Assembly: GCF_000003195.3 (NCBI RefSeq)
Contig: NC_012871.2
Location: forward strand, 61,371,802-61,435,801
Reading direction: 5' to 3'
Length of the DNA stretch: 64,000 nucleotides
Source of the DNA: Sorghum bicolor
Lineage: Eukaryota; Streptophyta; Magnoliopsida; Poales; Poaceae
A program made the position numbers and the translations under genes. Shown piece after piece: positions 9,730 through 19,300 of the stretch. Positions within the stretch are counted from its first letter, which is position 1; each line of letters starts with the position of its first letter. The notes beneath the pieces are model-generated. The model was given only the letters and a program-made list of their open reading frames with translations. It searched no databases and was not told the origin of the DNA.

Positions 9730-12700
9730 AACTGGTACACCGAAACTGGCGCTACAGATCACATCACGGGGGAGCTCGAGAAGCTCACCGCGAAAGACAA
9801 GTACCATGGCTCCGACCAAGTCCACACCGCTTCAGGTGCAGGTATGAGAATCAATCAAGTTGGTCGAAGTTTTGTTCATACCCCATCACGTGATCTTGTT
9901 CTCAATAATGTTCTTTATGTTCCTGAAGCTAGCATGAATTTAGCATCTGTCCATCGTCTTACTTCCGATAACAATGCCTTTATTGAATATCATCCCAAAC
10001 ATTTTTTGATCAAGGATCAGGACATGAAGAAAACTCTGCTTAGAGGGGAGTGTGTGGGCGGCCTCTATCCTTTGAAGTCGTCCAAGTCTACACCAAATAA
10101 AGTCATCTATGGTGCCTTCAAAATTCCAATGTCTAGGTGGCACAGTCGGTTAGGTCATCAGGTCCTCAGTCAAAATAGAAATTCTTTTGCTTCAGAGTCC
10201 AATAAAGAACAAGTGTGTGATGCCTGTCAAAAGGGCAAGAGTCATCAGTTACCTTATCCGTGTCAACAAGTGTATCATCAAGTCCTTTTCAGCTCATATT
10301 CTCTGATGTATGGGGTCCTGCCCCCACCTCTGTTGGCCGAAATAATTATTATGTGAGTTTTATTGATGATTTCAGCAAATTCACTTGGATTTATTTGATT
10401 CGTCACAAATCTGAAGTGTTCCAGAAATTTCATGATTTCCAATCTATGGTAGAGAGACAATTTAGTAAAAAGATTTTGGCTATTCAAACCGATTGGGGGG
10501 CGAATACTAAAAGTTAAATGCTTTCTTTCAGCGCATTGGGATCTCTCACGATGTATCTTGTCCTCATGCTCACCAACAGAATGGCTCAGCTGAGCGAAAA
10601 CATCATCACATCATTGAGGTCGGCTTGTCTTTGCTTACTTATGCTTCCATGCCTCTAAAGTTTTAGGATGAAGCCTTCGTTACTGCCACTTATTTGATCA
10701 ATAGGCTTCCTAGCAAAGTTATCCAAGGTCAAACACCTCTTGAACGTCTATTTCATCATACACCAGATTATAAAACTCTTAGAATCTCTGGTTGTGCCTG
10801 TTGGCCAAACCTTCGTCCTTACAACGCTAGGAAACTCCAATTCAGATCCAAGCAATGTGTTTTCTTGGGTTACAGCAATTTGCACAAAGGTTTCAAGTGT
10901 TTAGATGTAGCCGAAGGTCGTGTCTATATATCCAGAGATGTTGTATTCGATGAAATAGTCTTTCCTTTTTCTAAGCTTCATCCTAATGTCGGTGCGAGTC
11001 TTAGATCGGAAATCCTTCTCCTTCCATCATCTTTGCGCAATCCTTCCGATGGGTATGACAATTCTTCAGATCATCTTGGTAATGATTCCCTGTACACTGA
11101 CCACTGTGATGAGCATGCAGGTTCTGATGAAAATCTGGAGGCGAATGGATCAAATTTGAGGCCAAATGGCCATAATTTCATGCAACCGGGTGGCTTTCCG
11201 TTTTTGGCAAGGACAGGCACAGATCTCGGAGCTGATTCTCTGCCATCTGCGTCAGGCGGATCATCCTCGGATCCGCAGCCGACAGCAACAGCGTTGTCTG
11301 GCGCGGGCAGTTCCCCTCCGCGCTCGCCATCTGTCCCTCCTCCGGCTACGACGACCGGGGAATAGCAGGGCGCATCCACTTCGTCGACATCACCAGGAGG
11401 ATCTTCTGTGGCGCACTCACCGCCACCTCCACCGACCGGATCTTCTGCTCCGGCCTCTCCAGCGACCGAAGTTGTACCTCAACCTCCTCAGCGACCAATC
11501 ACACGCTCTCAGAGAGGAATTCATAAGCCAAAGGTGTACACTGATGGAACTATTCGCTATGGTCAGTTGGCTACTACCCCTGATGAATCTCCTACTTTAC
11601 AACATGCTTTATTTGATAAAAAGTGGAGACATGCTATGGATGTTGAATATGAAGCATTGATCAGGAATAAAACAAGGCACTTAGTTCCACCTCAGAGAGG
11701 AAAAATGTGATTGATTGCAAATGGGTTTACAAAATAAAGCAAAAGTCAGATGGAACCATTGAGAGGTATAAGGCGCGCCTTGTTGCAAAGGGGTTTAAAC
11801 AGAGATATGGGATAGATTATGAGGACACTTAGTCCGTGGTAAAGGCAGCTACAATTCGTTTGATTTTATCTCTTGTTGTTTCTAATAATTGGTGCTTAAG
11901 ACAGCTTGATGTACAAAATGCATTTCTTCATGGTTATCTTGAGGAAGAGGTGTATATGAAACAACCGCCCGGCTATGAAGTCGAGAATAATCCATATCAT
12001 CTCTGCAAACTTGATAGAGCTCTTTATGGGTTAAAACAAGCTCCCCGTGCTTGGCATTTCAGGCTGAGTAGTAAGCTGCAAAGTCTTGGTTTTGTTCCCT
12101 CTAAGGCCGACACATCACTATTTTTCTATCGTAAAGGAAAACATGTGATTTATATGCTCGTCTATGTTGATGATATTATTGTGGCCAGCTCTTCACAAGA
12201 AGCCATTGCAGCGTTGCTTCAAGATCTTGAGAAGGAGTTTGCAATAAAAGATCTTGGTGACCTACATTATTTTCTGGGTATTCAAGTGCAGAGGAAGAAA
12301 GATAGGCTGTTGCTAACTCAAGAAAGATATGCCTCAGAAATCTTGCAAAGAGTCAACATGCAGTTATGTAAGCCTATCAAGACACCGTTGTGTACAACAG
12401 AAAAGCTTTCTGTTAACAGTGGAACTAGCTTGGGAGCTGAGGATTCAACAAGGTATAGAAGCATAGTGGGTGCTCTTCAATACCTGACCTTGACACGACC
12501 AGACATATCCTTCTCAGTCAATAAGGTGTGTCAATTCCTTCACTCACTAACCACTGTCCACTGGGAAGCTGTCAAACACATACTCAGATATGTGAAGGGT
12601 ACAATCGGTGTCGGCTTGAGATTCAGCAAGTCAAAGTCCATGTTGGTTAGCGCCTTTCTGATGCTGATTGGGCAGGATGCCCTGATGAGAGGCGCTCTAC

Positions 12701-13115
12701 TGGAGGTTTTGCTGTGTACCTTGGCTGCAATCTTGTTTCATGGTGTGCTAGGAAGCAAGCAATTGTTTCAAGGTCGAGTACAGAGGCCGAATACAAGTCT
12801 TTGGCAAATGCTACTGCAGAAGTAATGTGGGTACAAAAACTGCTTGATGAATTAGGTATCTCACATCCTCGAGCAGCCTGTTTATGGTGTGATAACATAG
12901 GTGCTAAATATCTTTCGTCCAATCCAGTCTTCCATGCTAGAACTAAGCACATCGAGATTGACTATCACTTTGTGAGAGAAAGAGTTGCAGCCAAACTTCT
13001 GGATATTAGATTTATTAGCACTGCAGATCAGATTGTTGATGGCTTTACTAAACCTCTCCCAGAAAGACTGACTGTGAAGTTCAGGGACAATCTCAACTTG
13101 ACTGAGACGTTGTGA
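9730..13115 (+). pseudogene. Copia pol (protease, integrase, reverse transcriptase, RNase H), disrupted
   Basis: Protease core at about 9733 reads WYTETGATDH, with Glu where the catalytic Asp is expected. The GAG-pre-integrase motif MSRWHSRLGHQ is at about 10130. The integrase core (SDVWGPAP, FIDDFSKFTWIYL, DWG) lies at 10275-10510 and resumes after a frame change with INRLPSKVIQGQTPLERLF at 10694. Reverse transcriptase carries [20 protein letters not shown] and the catalytic YVDD at about 12165. RNase H carries [11 protein letters not shown] at about 12780. Stops and shifts near 10515, 10665, 11365, 11710, 11830 and 12650 separate these parts. The enzymes would act together in retrotransposition; none is intact here. 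Confidence 0.9.
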
Positions 13116-13126
13116 TTGAGGGGGAG

Positions 13127-13319
13127 TGTTAGAATATGTAGTCAAAGATATATACGGCTCCATAGGATATACTTCTAGTTGTTGTTTACTTGTATCTTAA
13201 GCAATTGTATCGACGTGTTGTACAAGATGTAAACTCCCTATTGAGGACTAGTCTCAACCCTATATATATATATGGAGCCGTGATCCCTGTTGGGATATCA
13301 CGATCAATCTAATTTTACA
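13127..13319 (+). repeat. 3' LTR of the Copia element
   Basis: A 193 bp repeat running TGTTAGAATATG... to ...TTTTACA, immediately after the purine tract GAGGGGGAG. Length differences from the 5' LTR are accounted for by indels of 14, 4 and 1 bp. Within the LTR, acggctccata and tatggagccgt form an 11 bp inverted repeat. Confidence 0.93.
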
Positions 13320-13803
13320 ACAACTACATTGTCCATGCCAAGGAGCTCGGTAACCCGGTCCCCAAGGTGTGCGGTCCACGCGCCTCCCATCCTCTATCCC
13401 AAAACGCTACCGTGCTTCCAAGTTCCAACTTCCCTTCCCCCTCCTTCTCGTGCTGCCTCTGGAATCTAGAATCTCGGAATGATCTCGTGTGTGTTTGGGT
13501 GTGTTGAGCCCATGCTGTTCCTAAAGCCAACCTCGTTATTCCTCCATGTTGGCGTGGCCACCCCGCTGTTGAGACCTCGGAGGTGCTCGAGTCGCTACAC
13601 CACGGGGTCGAGCTCGCTGTCGTTATCTCCCGGCGCGGGCACGACGTTCGTGTGGGTCTGCCATGGACTTCTTCAGAGGTAGTTTGAGAATTGAGTCATA
13701 ACCATGGAGCCTTCATGACTAGTGAGATATGTTCATGCTCTATAATATCAGTGAAATGGTAAGACATGAGATAGTTAACAATGAACCCTTCGTGAGATAG
13801 TAA

Positions 13804-14115
13804 GGTGTTGTTTGGCACAACTAAACTTCACTAGTAAAGCTGTTTTTTAGAAAATAGCTTTATGAATAATTTTCTAGATGAAGCTGAGTTGTTTTGAAAA
13901 AGTGTTTGGTAAAATAACCTCACCAACAACTTCTTGCATATACGAGAGAGAGAAATGAGAGAGAGAGAGAGCTGTAATAATCTACCTTTTCAGTTTCATC
14001 CTAACTCATGTCTTTATAAGAGAAGAAAAAAATAGCTTCAAGGAATAAGTGTTTGATAGAAAAAACAGCTTACAACAGCTCATGAAGTTGTTTGTGAGCT
14101 GTACCAACCACGCTC
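13804..14115. mobile_element. Tourist-like MITE, family 3
   Basis: Left end GGTGTTGTTTGGCACAACT; right end in reverse GAGCGTGGTTGGTACAGCT. TAA flanks at 13801-13803 and 14116-14118. It contains a GA microsatellite (13945-13972). Non-coding, 312 bp. Confidence 0.75.
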
Positions 14116-14299
14116 TAAGGCTTTGTATTCTCGTTTTTCGAGAAAAAATTGTATGTTTGCAAAGGGTCAAAGTGTACTTAAAAATCCTATGGTTTTATTT
14201 TTTTGGAAAGGTCCATTAGTGGAAAGTGTTTGATGAACACTTGTGGGCTTCTGCTTATTCCTAGAATTCATGTATGTTTGACAAACACATCCAAGCCAT

Positions 14300-15310
14300 G
14301 GTTGCTGCAAATCTAGCAACAATATTGTACTTGCAGCAAAATCATACAAAACTATGGACAAGAAGTCAGTACTCTACATTGCCTATATCACCAATAACTT
14401 AGCAGAAAGCTTCAACAATTGGATAACAGTGACATGGGGATGCATCTAGATGACTTGTTGGATACCATAAGACACAAGATCCTTATCAAGTGGAAGTAGA
14501 GGAAAAAATTGCACACAAGATGGAAGGTAAAATTTTGTGGCACATCATAACTAAGTTGAAGGAGCAAAGCAGGAACCTTGAAATTGATGTTGTCACCAGC
14601 TCACTTGATGGGACTGCAGAGGTCATGGCAAAGGTAAGGTTCTACTTATAGGTTTGTTGTGAACCTATAGGAAAGGACATGTTCATGCAAAGTGTGGCAA
14701 GTTTCTGGATTACCATGTAAGCATGAAATTGCCTTTATCACCTTTATACCTGGAGAGGAGATAGTAGATCATGTGTACAGCTACTACTCTACTGAGAGCT
14801 TCAGGGCTACATATGATCGTATAATCCTGGCTATACCAGACAAATACATGTGGCCTAAAGCAGAACATGGTTTCTTCATGCATCCTCCATTGTTGAAGTC
14901 AATGGCTGGTAGAAGGAAAAAGAGATACAAGGGAGCATTAGAGGGTGGTAGCAAAAGAGCCAATGGTAGGCATCATTGTCCAATCTATCAGCAATACAAA
15001 CATCATTGGTACACTTATAAGGATGGTGACCCAGAAGACAAAGCGGCAATGCTTGCTGAGAGGTAACATGGAAGAAACTATATATGTAATTGTTTTTACA
15101 TGTTTGCTTCATTGCTAATTGCTAACATATCTATCCATGTAAAGGTCCACCTAAAAAGAAGAAAAAGAAGATAGCACAACATTGTGCCTGCAACAAGGAT
15201 GGTCTTTCTGGTTCTAACTACTTTTATGGATCTATCAAGGAAAAGGAAGAACAAATCATCCTCATCAACTAGTGCGAAGAAATAAAAGAGTACTTCAAGA
15301 CTTCAACTAC
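14300..15310 (+). pseudogene. MULE transposase C-terminal remnant with SWIM zinc finger
   Basis: Near 14385-14415 a frame reads NNLAESFNN, the conserved block before the end of MULE transposases. At 14692-15066 a 124-codon frame reads WQVSGLPCKHEIAFI, the second half of a SWIM zinc finger (CxCx..W..SG.PC.H), followed by VDHVYSYYSTESFRATY and YMWPKAEHGFF, all typical of the region after the catalytic core. The catalytic DDE part is missing and frames change, so it is a dead fragment. No terminal repeats were located. It is unrelated by eye to the Pack-MULE ends at 6225. Confidence 0.75.
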
Positions 15311-16000
15311 TCAGGCCAGTGACCCCTCCGTGAGGTAAGCTAATTCTTTATAATTGTCTTTTCACCAATTTAATAGGTTAACTAACTATTTTTTTTATTA
15401 ATGTCTCCTTTTCTCTGAGGATTTAAAATAGGATCGAATCAGCTAGATCCTTTGGTGATTACGTACCCTGTGGATCAAGTGAGCAACACACAACTAGCAA
15501 AGAGCGCAAGTCAAAAGCAGCACAAGAAAGAAGAAGATGGTCATTCCGAAAAAATGATCCCAAACAAAGCTAGTCTAGCCATGTCAATCTGCAGCAAGGT
15601 CCCTAGTTCCCCTTCTAGTTCGGCTATATGAACTAGAAGCAAGAAAAAACTTTATCTTTGATGAGTTTCCATCATTCGGGCATGCTTTTCTAGTGACACT
15701 ATAAGTCTGCATGACCAAAAAATGTTTATAAACTAGTAATGAGGTCAATGTGACCATCTTTTGTGTGCAACCTTGATTTTGTAATCAAGATAACTACGTC
15801 GATGATAAATTTGATTTAGATATGTTCTGGTTGTCGAAATTGTCGAATATTTTGGATGCATTTTAAGTTTATTTTAATTAATGTAAGAGCTTGTGTGTGC
15901 ACATAGTAACGGTGAGTTTTTTTATAATGGTATAGAGAAAAAGTGATATTTTGTGAACCACAGGAAAAATAGTATAGAGGAAAAAAGTGATGTTTTTTAA
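15311..16000. other. Intergenic, no gene seen
   Basis: AT-rich DNA between the MULE remnant and the PDI promoter. Lys/Arg-rich short frames near 15480-15570 could be the last part of the MULE protein, but no motif supports this. No promoter, RNA gene or complete repeat recognised. Confidence 0.4.
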
Positions 16001-16102
16001 ATCATAGAAAGTTACAATGGCACTAGAGCACAAAATGAAACTTAAAATTTTAATGGTCCGTAGGTTCGATCTTTATAATGACACGCAGGTGAGGCTCATG
16101 GT

Positions 16103-16121
16103 CCAATGCCCTCGCGCCAAG
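16103..16121 (+). promoter_or_regulatory. Near-perfect second ERSE upstream of PDIL2-3
   Basis: CCAAT, nine bases, CCAAG: one mismatch from the CCAAT-N9-CCACG consensus, in the opposite orientation to the perfect site and 35 bp upstream of it. A cgacgtgg bZIP-type core follows at about 16138-16145. Confidence 0.5.
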
Positions 16122-16156
16122 CAAGAGAAGCCACTCCGACGTGGACAAACCCCAGA

Positions 16157-16175
16157 CGTGGAGGGCATCGATTGG
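16157..16175 (-). promoter_or_regulatory. ER stress response element (ERSE), perfect match, upstream of PDIL2-3
   Basis: The sequence CGTGG, nine bases, ATTGG is the exact reverse complement of the ERSE consensus CCAAT-N9-CCACG. It lies 143 bp before the PDI start codon. ERSEs are bound by NF-Y plus ER-stress bZIP factors (bZIP28/bZIP60 in plants), and PDIs are standard unfolded-protein-response targets. A near-perfect second copy lies at 16103-16121. Confidence 0.75.
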
Positions 16176-16317
16176 TCCGCACACGCGTCCGTCTCTTCGC
16201 GAGGATGCAGGCTTAAATCGCAGCACACAACGGCGAAACCCGATCAGCGATCCCTAGTCGTCACTGCCGTTTGATTTCTCCTCCTCCCCCGCTTCCAGAA
16301 GCTTCGCCGGCTCCGCC

Positions 16318-19300
16318 ATGCGTTCCGCCGTCGTCGCGGCGCTCCTCCTAGTGGCAGCGGTCGCCTCCCCGGCCGCCGCACTCTACTCCGCCGGCTCCCC
16401 CGTCCTCCAGCTCAACCCCAACAACTTCAAATCGAAGGTCTCGCCCGACTCCCACTGCTCCTCAGCCTCCAGATCGGCGCCTCCATTTTAATTTTTAGGT
16501 TCTCTCTGAGCAGTGTGGCACGTTTTGCCTTTGGTGCAGGTGCTGAACTCGAACGGCGTGGTGCTGGTTGAGTTCTTCGCGCCGTGGTGCGGGCACTGCA
16601 AGCAGCTGGCGCCCGCCTGGGAGAAGGCTGCCGGCGTGCTCAAGGGCGTCGCCACGGTCGCAGCGCTAGATGCCGATGCGCACCAGGCGCTCGCGCAGGT
16701 GAGCGTGCCTCCTCATTCACCCTATTGTTTCCCTATAATTCGTCGACGGGCGTCCGAGTTGACCTGAATGTTCAATGGAGTGATCTCGGCATCACTTGCT
16801 GCGATTGTACGGTAGTTTGGTCACATTAGGTGATAATTCCCTAGACTAATGTGCAGTGTCACACCAAAAGTTGGATTCCATATCCAGATGCAGAGATGCT
16901 AAACCGGGGATGGGGACAGGTTTTATTTAATTTGTTCTGATCTTCAGCAGTGCAGTGCCACACTTAGGGGGTGTTTAGTTTCCCATAGAATCCAAAATGC
17001 AAATGCCAACTACTTTGGAGTGATGAAAATGCAAAATGCCAAAATTTTCAGGGTCATGTTTAGTTCCATCCAAAATTGCAGAATTTATTGCCCCCATGAG
17101 AGCCTCTTGAGGCTTTTTTTGGGTTTCTTTTGGCCTCTTGAGGCCAAAATCCAAAATGGAGAATAACCACCCTTTTGCCAAAAATTTTGCATGGTGTTTA
17201 GTTCCATTTTGCAAAATGATGGACCAAAACCCACAATTTTTTGGAAAAAAGGGGAACTAAACACCCCCTTATTTGGTGGTTTAGGTTTCGGAATGGTAAA
17301 TTTATTGGTATTCAGTGCATCTAAATGATTATTAATTTTCTAGTATTTGGTTAAAGTTTAGCACCGTGCATAAGTTAGAACGCATGCCATATTTGTTATG
17401 CATATGGAACTGTTGTATGACAAGTGAGAGAGTGAATTATGGCGATTCTGCACAGAAAGTTATTTTAAGAGGGAGGGGTAAAATCCTTGTTCCATTACTA
17501 TTAATGAAATCACCTTCTGTATAGGTTCCTTTTAGTTAAGCTGTTACAATTTAGCAGTTTGTGATTGGTTTTGACTTTTGAGTTACTGTTAGTTATGAAC
17601 TTGCATGTTGAATTAGCAATTTGTTGATAAATCTGATGAAAATTTTGCATTGGCTAGAATTTTATATTCTTTGGTGCATATGTTTAAGAATTTTGTTAAT
17701 GTTCTGATGATAAATTATTGCAAATGTGACTCTAAAACATACATACAATGAAATAGCCATATCAAACTGATGTCGGCTGCAATAAGTTATCCTCCCTGTG
17801 GGACAGCAAAGAACACAGACAAACTCAGGGTGAACAATATGATTGAAACTAATTCTGGTAAAATGACCCCAGATTAGGATACCTTCTTTTCATACTATGG
17901 GTCTGATAAGTTTTCTGTTTCACTTCCCCAAATGGTCTTCTGGACCCATGTAATGCGAAACTGACAACCACTAATTTGATCTGACGTGCATAATTTTCAT
18001 AGATCTGTGCTTGCAATGCTACCAGTTTAGTTGATTCTGAATGCATGATTATTTATTTATTTATTTATTTTATTTTATTGCAGGAATATGGAATCAGGGG
18101 ATTTCCCACTATTAAGGTGTTTTCCCCTGGTAAACCTCCAGTCGATTATCAAGGAGCAAGAGATGTAAAGCCAATCGTAGAGTTTGCTCTGTCACAGGTT
18201 TGTCGCATCAAATGCTACTTGGATGGCCTTTATTTTTCTTCTATTTGTTCATTGGATGCATTTCAGTCACTTTTAGTATATACTAGGCCGTAGGTATGAC
18301 TTATGCAGTTATGCTTTTGCTGTCCCTTTTTACTGAACACATTTCATGCTTTGAGGTTTTCCTATGAGTGGACGCTTTACTTTTTTTTTTAGAAATCCTA
18401 ATTATTCTTGATTATGGATTGAAAAGGAATGTTATGACTTGAATGTGTAAAAGAAACTGTATATTGATAAAGAGACTGTATTCCAAAGTCAAAAAAGCGA
18501 TTGGCCTGCAAAAATAAAAGATTTGTTCTTGTTTGTTTTGTAATTAGAACAATCATAAACTAATTAGATAGAAAAGGAGCGGAAAGACTTATTTTTCCAT
18601 AGTACAATCTTAGCAAAATCAAGATCATTTTCTAGCGGCAATGAGCATCCGAAACCAAAAGGTTTTTTCTAGCAGCAAGCAAACAAATAATAAGATTTTG
18701 AAATAATCTGAATTGAACTATCCAAAAAAAATTCCAATTATTTAATATGAATGAATAATTTTTCAGAAACCATTTAGCTTCAGTGGCTTATAAGAATTAC
18801 TTTGGATCTTGGTGTACTATGAAAACAACTACTATATTTATAGGCTGAAAATAGTTTTGTGGTTGAGTTCTTGATTGCTCTGTTTACGTCTTTTAAACAA
18901 ATGGCTGACCTAGTGAATGCCTTGAACATTCATAGTTCTTGTCTAGTAGCAGTAGGTGTTGAGGCAGTCAATGCATTCCTCTAGTTCTCTGTGTGCTGCT
19001 GTTCGCAGGTCAAGGCCTTTCTTAAGGCAATCTACGCTTTTTGCAAACCATTTAGTTTCAGTAACTCATAAGAATGACTTTGTGTCTTAGCATGCCATGA
19101 AAACAACTGATATCTTTCTATTGGATGAAAATAGTTTTGTGGGTAAATTCTTGATTGTGCTCTTTATGCCATTTTAAATAAATGGCTGTCCTAACCAATG
19201 CCTCAAACATATGAAGTTCTTCTCTAGTAGGCATTGAGGCAGTCAATGCATTGCTCTAATTATGTTTGCGTTCTGCTATACGCAGGTTAAGTCCCTTCTT

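Larger units (their letters stand above)
8616..13319 (+). mobile_element. Ty1-Copia LTR retrotransposon, complete but inactivated
   Basis: Bounded by two LTRs and a 5 bp target duplication ACAAC (8611-8615, 13320-13324). Gene order is gag, protease, integrase, reverse transcriptase, RNase H, which is the Copia order. A primer-binding site resembling initiator-Met tRNA lies at 8790 and a polypurine tract at 13118-13126. All open frames are interrupted: frameshift in gag near 9500, shifts in integrase near 10500, a stop at about 11830 in reverse transcriptase, and a shift near 12650. The LTRs differ by about 7 substitutions in 174 aligned bases plus three indels, so the insertion is moderately recent. 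It interrupts the FAHD1-like exon 1. Confidence 0.95.
8550..13679 (+). pseudogene. FAHD1: FAHD1-like fumarylacetoacetate hydrolase-family gene, broken by a Copia insertion
   Basis: Exon 1 starts at the ATG at 8550 and reads to 8615 (ending TTKIICVGHN). It resumes at 13325 with YIVHAKELGNPVPK and ends at a GT donor at 13367. The 4.7 kb between is a retrotransposon. A second exon at about 13506-13679 reads PMLFLKPTSLFLHVGVATP, then continues only after a 1 bp deletion as ESLHHGVELAVVISRRG, with a further shift before the MDFF motif. The FAH family (acylpyruvase / oxaloacetate decarboxylase in mitochondria) should continue for about 150 more residues; I do not see them. The kept intron shows that this is not a processed copy. 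The acceptor before exon 2 is imperfect. The interruption plus two frameshifts make it non-functional. Confidence 0.85.
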
